Shown here in pieces: positions 22,309 through 31,125 of a stretch of DNA of 64,000 nucleotides. The position numbers and the translations under genes were made by a program. Within the stretch, counting starts at the first letter, position 1; every line of letters begins with the position of its first letter. Source of the stretch: Astragalus membranaceus (taxonomy: Eukaryota; Streptophyta; Magnoliopsida; Fabales; Fabaceae); NCBI GenBank assembly GCA_039519185.1, contig CM076847.1, positions 85,408,360 to 85,472,359 of the forward strand, written 5' to 3'. Below the pieces are notes generated by a model. It searched no databases and was not told the origin of the DNA. It saw nothing but the letters and a program-made list of their open reading frames with translations.

Positions 22309-24087
22309 ATGGGTTCTTTTATGAAAGAGGGGATGTCCTTCAATAGGCCACCCCTGTTTGATGGGACTAACTATGACTATTGGAGTAGTCGAATGAAATG
22401 TCATGTGCAGGCTATAGACTTCACCCTATGGGGGATTATTGTTGATGGACCACTGATTCCGATGAAAATCAAAATTAAAAAATCTGGTGGTGCTGTTGAC
22501 GGAGATACTACAAAAATTCAAGATACTGGCAAAGCAGAAGAAGTTCCTGTTGAAGATATCTACACCATTGATCTGAGTGAGCTGAAAAGGTCTGAGTTAG
22601 ACAAAATCTCTCAAAACGGCAAAGCAATGAACATTCTTCACTTATCTCTATGTGAAGAAGAATATGGAAGAGTAAAAGGGTGTCAGACAGCAAAAGAAAT
22701 CTGGGATTGTTTGGAAGCAACACATGTCGGTACAAGCCAAGTGAAGGATACAAAAATCAGAATCCTCACTTCTGAGTATGAAGCCTTCAAAATGAAGGAA
22801 GATGAATCTGTTGCAGCTATGCACTAGAGACTGAATCTAATAGTGAACAACTTGAGGGCACTAGGGAAGAAGTATTCTACAAAGGATATAAATGGGAAGA
22901 TTCTTGCATCCCTGACCAGTGAGTTCTTTCCAAAAACTTGTGCAATCACTGAAGCCAAAGATATTGGCACTCTGCTCCAAGAAGACTTGATCGGGTCACT
23001 TCTTGCATTTGAGGTGGTATTGGCCGCAAAGAAAGTTCAAGAAAAGGAAGTAGTCAAAGAAAAGAAGTCTCTTGCTCTTGCTGCTAAAACTCCTAAGGTG
23101 GCAAGGAAAAAGGTCGAGTCTGATGATGAATCCGATGATGAAGACATGGCTAAAATATTTGAAGAATTCACGAGATTCAACAAGCTTGGAAATGGTGACT
23201 ACTCAAAGAAATACAAGTACCAAAAGAAGAAAGATAAGAAGGCTACATGGAACTATTCTGATACTGATAGTGATTCTGATGAAGAAGAGGAGGTTGCAAA
23301 TGCTATTTGTCTCACGACAAGTGAAACACCCAAGGCTACAATATGGGACAGTCTTGGCACTGATATTAAAACAGATGAAGAAGAGCAAACTGCCAATGTT
23401 GTTTGTCATACGGCAAATGACGCACCTGTGGTAATCCTTGACAACCATAATCTTTCTGCTTCACTTGAGCATGATAACTTAATTGATGATATGTATAGTA
23501 GTCACGATTTGAGTGAGGCTTTTGAAGCTCTCTATTTTGAACATGAAACTCTTTTGTTAAAATCTAAGACATTGACAAAGAGCAACAAAATCTTGTCCAC
23601 TCAAATTGAGACTCTTGAAAATGAGGTAGCTAAATTAAAGAATGAGCTACTTAAAACAAAACCCTTCAACCTTGAGTTTCTTGAGCTTAAGCAAAATTTT
23701 GAAAAAGCCAAGGTTGAAAATGAAATTTTGAAAGTAACCCTAAAAAACTTTGAGGTTGGTGAAAAGACCTTGACCAAGTTACTTCACTCCCAACATGAAT
23801 ATGCTGATAGGAGAGGTATTGGGTACAAAGGTAATTCCACCTCCTCTGTTTTGAACAAGAAAATAACTTTTGTAGGTGCTACTTTAAGTTATACACCTAC
23901 TGTTTTCTCATGCACCTATTGTCAAAAAGGGAACCATAGCTTTCTTAGATGTCCTATTCGTAAATTATGTGAGCTTGGTACCCTTATACCTGCCTGTGAG
24001 AAACCAAGGTGGATTGTGAAAACAAACCCCTTGATGACTAACCCACAAGGACCCAAAGAGAATTGGCTACCAAAACTTTCTACTTGA
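22309..24087 (+). pseudogene. G gag (UBN2 type) with one in-frame stop
   Basis: The frame starts MGSFMKEGMSFNRPPLFDGT at 22309 and stays open to 24087 except for TAG at 22825-22827, where a sense codon is expected before RLNLIVNNLRALGKKYS. The capsid-like UBN2 region covers about residues 10-230. A lysine- and acid-rich middle and a long coiled-coil stretch (about residues 395-500) follow. A CX2CX4HX4C zinc knuckle is at 23911-23952 (CTYCQKGNHSFLRC). Gag packages element RNA in cytoplasmic particles. The C-terminus stops just before the protease. It is dead unless the stop is read through. Confidence 0.85.
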
Positions 24088-24117
24088 TTTTAGTGCAGGT
24101 GTATGCTTCAAGGTATG

Positions 24118-24220
24118 GGGGATTGGTACCTTGATAGCAGAGACTCAAAGTTCACGACTGGAGACGCTAAAAGGTTCTTAATACTCAGAAACAGTAGTCA
24201 TGTGACTTGTGATAACAACA
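24118..24220 (+). pseudogene. G protease remnant
   Basis: DWYLDSRDSKFTTGDAKRFL can be read from 24121; it matches the copia protease start WYLDSG...H(M/L)TGD. The catalytic glycine of DSG is replaced by arginine, so the site is broken. The word GGGGATTGGTACCTT here recurs at 24230, where the sequence jumps to LTR DNA. Confidence 0.7.
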
Positions 24221-24242
24221 ATAGAGATTGGGGATTGGTACC

Positions 24243-24337
24243 TTGAAGCGGTATTGAAATCCTTAGCGGGGAGCTCGGGTTCTCAGTTCGGGGGAATTGA
24301 GATTTGCTATTTGAAGTTGCCTGTTTGTAAAACATTC
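24243..24337 (+). repeat. LTR scrap of element G
   Basis: It matches 21772-21842 of the G LTR with a 24-bp insertion and is then cut at the junction with Ogre-like DNA. This suggests a deletion between protease and 3' LTR. Confidence 0.75.
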
Positions 24338-24478
24338 GAGGAGTTTCACGAATTCATACATTTGATCTTTCAGCGCCATCATCTCGGTCATTTGATCTTT
24401 CAATACCATCATCTCGCTCATTTGAGCCTTCAGCTTTGCAATGTCTTCTCTCAGAGTCTGATTATCCTCTTCGACCAT
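24338..24478 (-). pseudogene. H gag N-terminal coiled-coil fragment
   Basis: From ATG at 24478 the minus strand reads MVEEDNQTLREDIAKLKAQM and then two copies of a (M)MxLKDQMxE motif, an amphipathic coiled coil typical of the start of Tat/Ogre gag proteins. It is cut after about 47 codons by the junction with element G. Confidence 0.6.
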
Positions 24479-25020
24479 TTTTCTTGTTGAGAACTAGTCC
24501 GGTAGCAATGTTGATGAACCAGCTTGCCCTTTTACTCTCTGTTTATTTTTTCAATTTTTCTTTTTTCGTAAGTACATGAATGAACTGATGAATGTACATG
24601 CAATGCAAATGTATGCTTTCGTGTCGCGCCGGGGAAATTGCAAGTTTCTGTTTGACGCAGAACTGAAAGAAGCTTATTTTATTAATGCGAATGTTTGATC
24701 CATCTTGTCAGAAAGAAAGTCTTACAATTCCCTGGCGGTTATAGAAATGCATGAAGAATGAAATGTTAATGTGCAATTAAATTTTTTTATGTCATGCAAA
24801 AGGGACAGGTAAAAATGCATGGGGTATGTTAAAAAATAACATATGATTTTTTTTTAAGAAGACCGGAAAATGTATCAGTGTTTTTTGAATGCAGGGGTAT
24901 GAGGCTCCTTTGTGTCCTACGAGGGTTCCTTAGAGAATAGGTCTAGGGCTTGTTTGCTACGTGAACCTTTCAAAGGGTAGCTCTAAAGAGTCCTACATAA
25001 GGTTCCTAGAGCCAACGACC
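24479..25020 (-). other. H leader, left part
   Basis: This is AT-rich untranslated sequence between the H primer site and gag, with no gene. It is contiguous with 33850-34268 once element I is removed. The last five bases (25016-25020, CGACC) are the duplicated target of I. Confidence 0.65.
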
Positions 25021-25749
25021 TGTTAGCCTAGAATTTCGACAAGGCTTTTGAGTGGTTAGTTAATAAGGTTTGACTTTTCATTAAAGAACATTCATAATGC
25101 CTTCAGAGAGAATAAGTGACATTTATGTCATCTCAGCATGTTTTCGACAGAAGAGGTCTTCACCATTTCGACAGGGAAGAGTTTTCGACAGGACAGTGTA
25201 TTCAGGACTTCGTCAAGCAGTTATTAGCAGACAATTGTGTCGAATTTCAAGACTACGGTTAATTCAACGTGGGCAGTTATGTGGCGTCGAACGTGGCACG
25301 AAGTCCATCATTGGTTAATGAGACGTAGCCACGTGTCCATAGCAGTTTACATTTCAGTCATTATTTTTCTGTATAAATAGTGGTTTTACGTAGAAATCAA
25401 GGGTGCCAAATTATTATACCAAACACACAGTTCTGAAACTCTAACTTCCAAGTTACAGCGAAAACAGAGTAAAAGAATCATTGTACCACGTATGTGAATT
25501 TGTGCACATTTCTCTTTACATTTAATGCAATTTATTGCTTTCAATACAAGTCATTTTATATTTCTGCGTTCCATTTTACTACTTCTTTTTCTTTGATTTG
25601 CATGTTCATGGTGAATTGTCTCCTTTTTTAAAAATATATTTGTTGACAAACTGTGGTGTTTAAAGGCAATTGCTTCAGAGATTTCTGGTTTAATCTAACA
25701 AACATTTCTAATAAAACCAGTGATTGTTTGCTAAAAACACCAGCAAACA
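25021..25749 (+). repeat. 5' LTR of element I
   Basis: It runs TGTTAGCCTAGAATTTCGAC to AACACCAGCAAACA. CACGTG (G-box core) lies at 25330-25335 and TATA box GTATAAATAG at 25371-25380, placing the start of transcription near 25405. The short frame at 25097-25318 is repeated in both LTRs and is not a gene. Confidence 0.93.
25330..25380 (+). promoter_or_regulatory. G-box and TATA box of the I LTR
   Basis: CCACGTGTCC contains a CACGTG core about 40 bp upstream of GTATAAATAG. G-boxes bind plant bZIP and bHLH factors, so light, abscisic-acid or stress response is possible. Both motifs are kept in the 3' LTR (TATA at 33466-33475). Confidence 0.6.
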
Positions 25750-25752
25750 AAT

Positions 25753-25769
25753 TGGCACGCCCGGTGGGA
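25753..25769 (+). other. Primer binding site of element I
   Basis: TGGCACGCCCGGTGGGA starts three bases after the LTR. It resembles the TGGCGCCCGGTGGGG-type sites of Tat and Athila elements; I do not assign the tRNA. Confidence 0.75.
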
Positions 25770-25823
25770 CTGTTTGCCTTTAATACGTAATTTTTCTATG
25801 TTCTTGTATGTGTTCGTATTTGC

Positions 25824-28800
25824 ATGCACTTAAGAAGTGGAAAAATGGTTCGTCCTACTAATAATGCGTCTAGTTCTAATCCTGTGATTTCACAAGAACA
25901 GGGAACAATAGTAGACTCTGCAAACGTAAATGCAGGGTTGGTTGTGGGAACAGTATCCCCATCATCATCAACAACTGTTCCTTCAGTATCAATGACTAAC
26001 GTTGGATTAACGCAGTCAAACATGGCATCTATACCTATGCCTTTGCCGTCACATATGGGACTTCATAATCCTTATATGGCAATAGGAAGCGGTTTAAATC
26101 CACATTTTCATAATGTAAGTTTTCCTGCATTTCCTTCTGGGTCATATGGCATGCCTACTGGAATGCCACATATTTCGACCATGTCTCCCATACATGTTTC
26201 TTCTGAAAGTGTAATAGGTCGAAATCCTACTGCATTAACCAATGAATCTTTGTTTGCCTTACGACAACAAGTTGATGAGAGCAATCATGATATGGTTAAT
26301 ATGTTAACCCAACAAATTGGTACAGTTTTTAATCCATTGATTCAAAATACTAACACTAGTTACCAAATGTTAGCCAATCAAATGGGTCGAATTGCAGATT
26401 TCTTTGGGACCCCAACGGTTAATAATAGGCAAATTCCCAATGTGGTGGGTAATATGCCTGGTAACCCTCAAAGAGCGGTTACGGTCGAAGCCCAGGCAGT
26501 TGTAGGCGAACAACAAGGGTTAGCAAATCATATCCCTGAAATAGTTTTGGTAAACCGAAACCAGAACGCTGACGAGGTTGTTCGACAAGTACAACGAAAT
26601 AATGCTGACGTTCATGATAATATAGCCACTTTAGTAGAAACTATAATGGCGCAAAATGGTCTTAACATAGGTTTGCATCGGCCAAATTTCATATCACCAT
26701 TGTGTGAATATGTGTTGCAAACTGAGTTACCAAGGGGCTGGAAAGTTCCTAAATATACTAAGTTTGGTGGTGACACAAAAGAGTCTACTGTCGAACATAT
26801 TGCTCGTTATTTGACTGAGTCTGGGGATATAGCCCAAAATGAGAATTTGAAAATGAAATATTTCCCAAATTCTTTAACAAAAAATGCTTTTACTTGGTTT
26901 ACTACATTACCCCCTGGTTCTATTTTCACATGGGGGCAATTAGAAAAAGCATTTCATGCGCAATTTTACATGGGCCAATCGAAGATTAGTCTCAAAGAAC
27001 TGGCCAGTGTTCAGCGCAAAATACCTGAAACTGTTGATGACTATTTGAATAGGTTTAGGCTACCGAAGGCTCGTTGTTTCACACAAGTGCCTGAACATGA
27101 ACTCGTCGAAATGGCTGCTGGTGGCCTTGATTATTCGATCAGGAAGAAATTGGACACATCTCATCTAAGGGATATGGCCCAATTAGCTGACAGAGTTCGA
27201 CAGGTGGAAAGGCTTAAAGAAGAAAAGTCTACGTCAAATAGGTTTCATAAAAAAGAAAAAGTGGCTTATGTCGAAGAAGAATTCGACACCACACTTAGTG
27301 ATGTCGAAAGAGAGGAGATAGACGTGGCTGAACTCAAGCCTGGTCCTCCTTATACTTGTAAATTACTAAGGCCTGCTAATGGGAAAAATCCCGTTGAGCC
27401 AAAAAATGACAGATTTATGCCTAAGACATATACTTTTGATGTTACTAAATGTGATGAAATATTTGAGCTGTTAGTAAAAGATGGTCAGATATTGGTACCT
27501 AGTGGCTTAAAAGTACCAACTCTTGACCAGAGAAAGAAAAAGGGTTATTGTAAGTTCCATAATTTTTTGGGACATAACACTGACCGTTGTGTGCTTTTCA
27601 GGGATCTTGTGCAAAAAGCAATCGAAGAAGGGAGATTAAAATTTGAAGATAGAAAGATGAAAACTCAAATGCAAGTTGTAGATGACCCTTTACCCAAAGC
27701 TGAAGCCATGTATACAGAACCTTTCGAAATGAATATAAACATGGTAGATGCTGAAATGAAAGATCCTCCAAAGAAACTTAAATCCTCCACCAAGAAATTG
27801 GAAGGTTTTATATATGCTGAAGGGAAGAAACAAGAGATAACCTTGAAAGAATATGATGGGAAGTTACATGCTGTGTTCCCAAAAGCTGAAGAGGAATTGA
27901 TAGATTTCCTCAACAGATGTAAGTGGAACAATTCTGAGGTTATGCTATGTCCTAGGTGCAGTGCTGTTTTCGACAAAGAAGCAGCTAAAGCTGTTGAAGG
28001 GTACCAGGATCAGGAACAACGTAAGAGGAAGTGGCTTGACAATAGGCCATCTTTTGATTTTGGTAGCACTGAGCTTCCTGGTTACAAGGCTAATGTTACG
28101 ACTAAGCCTTCATCTAGCAAGGCTAATGTTTCGACTAAGCCTTCGACAAGCCAAGAGCCAGGAAAGAAAGGATCCATAAGACTGTTTGGTAAATCCTTCG
28201 TTCCACAAATGAATTCCCCTGTTGGAAAATGGGTTCACAACAATGCACACGCTCAAGTTGTCCATCAAGGTGATTCCAACAAGTATAATTATTGGAATAA
28301 TTATAAAGGTAAGAATCCTATGACTAAAACCCAGTGGCGTCGTTTTCAGAGAAACCAGAAGAAAAAAGCTTCTTTAGACGTGAACAAGGTTCCTAGTCAC
28401 TTTGGAATCAAAGTCCAGGTGGGTGATAAGAAGGTGACTTCTAAGGTTGAAGCAAGTACCAGTGCTGATGTTGCTAAGCCTACAAGTGGGGTAAATAAGG
28501 CAAAAAGTAAGGATGTTTTGATGGAAAAACCTAGAAGGCCTGCACTTGAAAGAATCTGTCCTCCATCTTCGACATCTAAAGGGAAAGAAGCTCAGTCTGA
28601 CTTTGATGAGGACATAGGTTCTGGTTTTGATGATTCTGATGATGACTTCGATGTCGTCTGTAATGTGGTGTCAATATTGCCATTGGAATATGATGTCATA
28701 ACTGTGCCTAATAGTGAGGAAGATTTTACTGAAGATATGGCTTGTCACAAACCCATGTGTTACTATGTGATGAATGATGGCTGTGTCGAAGAGCAGGTGG

Positions 28801-29381
28801 CTACTTTCGAGAGGCCAGATACGAGTATGAAGAATCACCTGAAGCCTTTATATATTCAGGCTAAGGTTAATGGCATTGGCATCAACAAAGTGTTAGTTGA
28901 TGGAGGTGCTGCTGTGAATCTTATGCCTGAAGTACTTATGAAGAAGATAGGCATATCCATCACCGACCTCAAGCCACACAATATTGTCTTAAGTAATTAC
29001 GAAGGCAAAACTGGCTACTCTCTTGGAGCCATTGAAGTGGAATTGATTGTTGGAACTATCAAGAGGACCACTCTGTTCTTAGTAATTGCTTCCAAAGCAA
29101 ACTTCAATATGTTACTTGGGAGGGAGTGGATACATGGAGTCGGTGCTGTGCCTTCAACAGTACATCAGAGACTAGTGATGTGGAAGGAAGATGGTCTTGT
29201 CGAATACATTGAAGCAGACCAAAGTTATTTTCGTGCTGACGTAAATCACATTACCAAGGAAAATTTTGAGAAAAAATTGGCGAACATTGCGCCATGTCCA
29301 TCTTCTAATGAGGCATACATTCCTGCTGATAATGTATTTGCTTCAGTTAATTTGCATCCAAACAATATAAGCCAACGTTAA
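25824..29381 (+). CDS. Gag-protease polyprotein of element I
   Basis: An uninterrupted 1185-codon frame starts MHLRSGKMVRPTNN. Residues 1-290 are low-complexity and Asn/Pro/Met-rich. A Ty3-type gag core follows at about 300-450 (PRGWKVPKYTKFGGDT, AFTWFTTLPPGSIFTW, ELASVQRKIPETVDDYLNRF). A Tat-type zinc motif, YCKFHNFLGHNTDRC, is near 575. A Lys/Ser-rich linker leads to an aspartic protease at about 1005-1130 with catalytic LVDGGAAVNL near 1022 and LLGREWIHGVGAVPST near 1097. The frame ends about 55 residues after the protease, where RT would start in an autonomous relative. Gag should form particles and the protease should mature it; both appear intact. Confidence 0.92.
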   Translation: MHLRSGKMVRPTNNASSSNPVISQEQGTIVDSANVNAGLVVGTVSPSSSTTVPSVSMTNVGLTQSNMASIPMPLPSHMGLHNPYMAIGSGLNPHFHNVSFPAFPSGSYGMPTGMPHISTMSPIHVSSESVIGRNPTALTNESLFALRQQVDESNHDMVNMLTQQIGTVFNPLIQNTNTSYQMLANQMGRIADFFGTPTVNNRQIPNVVGNMPGNPQRAVTVEAQAVVGEQQGLANHIPEIVLVNRNQNADEVVRQVQRNNADVHDNIATLVETIMAQNGLNIGLHRPNFISPLCEYVLQTELPRGWKVPKYTKFGGDTKESTVEHIARYLTESGDIAQNENLKMKYFPNSLTKNAFTWFTTLPPGSIFTWGQLEKAFHAQFYMGQSKISLKELASVQRKIPETVDDYLNRFRLPKARCFTQVPEHELVEMAAGGLDYSIRKKLDTSHLRDMAQLADRVRQVERLKEEKSTSNRFHKKEKVAYVEEEFDTTLSDVEREEIDVAELKPGPPYTCKLLRPANGKNPVEPKNDRFMPKTYTFDVTKCDEIFELLVKDGQILVPSGLKVPTLDQRKKKGYCKFHNFLGHNTDRCVLFRDLVQKAIEEGRLKFEDRKMKTQMQVVDDPLPKAEAMYTEPFEMNINMVDAEMKDPPKKLKSSTKKLEGFIYAEGKKQEITLKEYDGKLHAVFPKAEEELIDFLNRCKWNNSEVMLCPRCSAVFDKEAAKAVEGYQDQEQRKRKWLDNRPSFDFGSTELPGYKANVTTKPSSSKANVSTKPSTSQEPGKKGSIRLFGKSFVPQMNSPVGKWVHNNAHAQVVHQGDSNKYNYWNNYKGKNPMTKTQWRRFQRNQKKKASLDVNKVPSHFGIKVQVGDKKVTSKVEASTSADVAKPTSGVNKAKSKDVLMEKPRRPALERICPPSSTSKGKEAQSDFDEDIGSGFDDSDDDFDVVCNVVSILPLEYDVITVPNSEEDFTEDMACHKPMCYYVMNDGCVEEQVATFERPDTSMKNHLKPLYIQAKVNGIGINKVLVDGGAAVNLMPEVLMKKIGISITDLKPHNIVLSNYEGKTGYSLGAIEVELIVGTIKRTTLFLVIASKANFNMLLGREWIHGVGAVPSTVHQRLVMWKEDGLVEYIEADQSYFRADVNHITKENFEKKLANIAPCPSSNEAYIPADNVFASVNLHPNNISQR

Positions 29382-29492
29382 ACGAAGTTAGAATCGAGCA
29401 AGGATAAAACCATAAATTGGTTCAAAATGGTAATGTATTCGATCAAAATAATTACATAGCCATTAAAAGAAATCCTACACTATTACAAGTTA

Positions 29493-30695
29493 CTAAAGGC
29501 TTTGAAGAGAATGCTTGAGCCTGTAGAGAATTTTGGTGCCCACAGCAATGGAAGAATCCAGAAAGCTTAACTCTTTATCCAGTTGAGCAATAGTGGCTTG
29601 ATGTTTTTGAGCATCTTCAAAACGTTGAAGAGCCTCTGTAGCTGCCTTTTCAATCTTCGACTTAGGGGTCTCCATCCTTTGTTGCACCAAACCTTTTTGG
29701 TATTTAGCATTTGCCAGTTTTGTTTGGAGAATTCTTATCTCTTCATCATAGTGCTGAATTTTTGAATTCCAGTTAGCAAGTTCTTGCTCATCCTTCGTTA
29801 TTTGAACTTCCAATTCATCAATGGGGGTTTGAGAAACTTTGAAGGCATTAATTTTCTCTTGATGAAGTACAGCCTCTTGGTTTTTCAACATAGAAGTTTC
29901 AGAGCGTTTACTGATGTGAAGTGCGAAAGTTTCAAAGACTGGCAAAAATTCAATCAAGAAAGCGAAAAGTTTCGCATTAGGCTCTGATTGCAGCAATTTT
30001 TGAGCGATGTCCTTAATTGCAAAGCTTTCTGATGGGTTTTCTTCAATCTTAGTAAAGAGATTGCCTTCCAAGACCTTAGCTTTTAATTGCTGAAGCAATT
30101 CTTCAGTAGACTCTTGAGTAACAGAGGTCAAGGAAGTAGTCGAAGCACTGGAAACCATGGCAGGGGAAGAAGAAGAAAGGCTCAGCAAGTGTTTAAGAGC
30201 AGCCAAAGGATTTGTCGCCTTCATTAGCGAAAATTCCTGGTCACTCATAGCGCTACTAGTTGATTCCTTGGTAGAAGCTTGTTCTTGAGCCTCAATTTCG
30301 ATCGTTTCTTTGCTTGAAGCCTTAGCGCCTGCCACATCTGGTGTTTGCTCGTTGGTTTGCTCAGGTTCTATTTCGACATTCGCATTAGTGGCAATGTTTG
30401 TTCCTTCAACGTCAACAACCATAGGAGAATTTTGGGTAGTTGGAATTATTGTGGAAATCTCCATAGGTGTTGATGGTACAGGTAAAATTTGTTCAGTCGA
30501 AAGAACATTTGGGGCAGCTACAGATTCGAAAACAGGAATTTCGACTGTTGTGTGAAGTCTTTTAGGAGGAGGTCCCTGAGATTGCTCTTGTGGTTCTTTG
30601 ATCACAATCCCTTTATCCCTTGCTTGGGATTCGGGTTGCATTCGTTTCCTTGACCGATGGATAAGAGGCATGTTATCATCATCACTATCAGTATC
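29493..30695 (-). CDS. Antisense gene of element I, predicted last exon: low-complexity region and coiled coil
   Basis: The minus strand is open from a predicted acceptor (TCTCTTTCGCAG, exon start 30695) to a stop at 29493, 401 codons with stop; an internal ATG is at 30671. It begins DTDSDDDNMPLIHRSRKRMQ, with an acidic patch next to a basic nuclear-localisation-like run. A Ser/Thr/Glu-rich middle follows, then a clear heptad coiled coil over the last 120 residues (EEIRILQTKLANAKYQKG to ELSFLDSSIAVG). It runs convergent to the gag-protease gene, whose stop is 111 bp away. Linkage to the PMD exon is inferred from matching splice sites and open frames. Confidence 0.7.
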   Translation of the reverse strand, partial: DTDSDDDNMPLIHRSRKRMQPESQARDKGIVIKEPQEQSQGPPPKRLHTTVEIPVFESVAAPNVLSTEQILPVPSTPMEISTIIPTTQNSPMVVDVEGTNIATNANVEIEPEQTNEQTPDVAGAKASSKETIEIEAQEQASTKESTSSAMSDQEFSLMKATNPLAALKHLLSLSSSSPAMVSSASTTSLTSVTQESTEELLQQLKAKVLEGNLFTKIEENPSESFAIKDIAQKLLQSEPNAKLFAFLIEFLPVFETFALHISKRSETSMLKNQEAVLHQEKINAFKVSQTPIDELEVQITKDEQELANWNSKIQHYDEEIRILQTKLANAKYQKGLVQQRMETPKSKIEKAATEALQRFEDAQKHQATIAQLDKELSFLDSSIAVGTKILYRLKHSLQSL

Positions 30696-30783
30696 CTGCG
30701 AAAGAGAAACATGAGTTTAACACATAATCAAGTGTTAAAAGAGTCGAAGGAATTTGAAACAAAAGTGAAGATATATTTGTTAC

Positions 30784-31054
30784 CTCAGAACTGGAAACAA
30801 GTAGGCTTTGCCCTATTGCAAGAGAACTTGTTACTCCAGGTTTCTTCTGAAAGAGGAAAAAGAAATAAAGGTGATGAAATATGGTCGAATTTTCTACTTT
30901 AAAGGTCTAGTCAATTAACAAAGATATACCTCTATTTGGGGTAAGCTGGAAGTAGATTTGACCACAAGTTTCTTCTTTGTTTTGGGTGGTGTCCTTGCTG
31001 TTGGCTTGTTTTGCTTTGGTGCTGCTTTAGCAAGCTTCTTCTGTGAAACAGCAG
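30784..31054 (-). CDS. Antisense gene of element I, two predicted small exons (basic linker)
   Basis: Two short open stretches on the minus strand have splice-like borders. Exon 2 (about 31054-30929) follows TTATGAACAG, encodes a lysine- and proline-rich piece (KKLAKAAPKQNKPTARTPPK) and ends GAG before GTATATC. Exon 3 (30846-30784, 21 codons) follows CCTCTTTCAG and ends GAG before GTAACA. Both lie between longer frames that end or begin at matching sites. The exact exon 2 phase should be checked against a transcript. Confidence 0.5.
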
Positions 31055-31125
31055 CTGTTCATAATGCAAAGATTTTATCAGGTACATGGTTTTAAATTTT
31101 AACTAATAAAGAAGTATGTTTCCAA

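Larger units (their letters stand above)
21720..24337 (+). mobile_element. Element G: SIRE-like Ty1/copia remnant
   Basis: The order is LTR 3' portion (to 22233), primer site, gag (22309-24087), damaged protease (24118-24220) and a scrap of LTR (24243-24337). RT, RNase H and integrase are gone. The UBN2-type gag with NRPPLFDGTNYDYW and the LTR wording (AGGACGTAGGGCTTTTATCC, CACCCCCCTCTAAGG) fit the SIRE/Maximus lineage common in legumes. The 5' part of its LTR should lie left of F, outside the window. Confidence 0.8.

Noticed and set aside
25097..25318. 73-codon frame repeated at 33192-33413
   Set aside because: It is LTR sequence, duplicated because both LTRs carry it.
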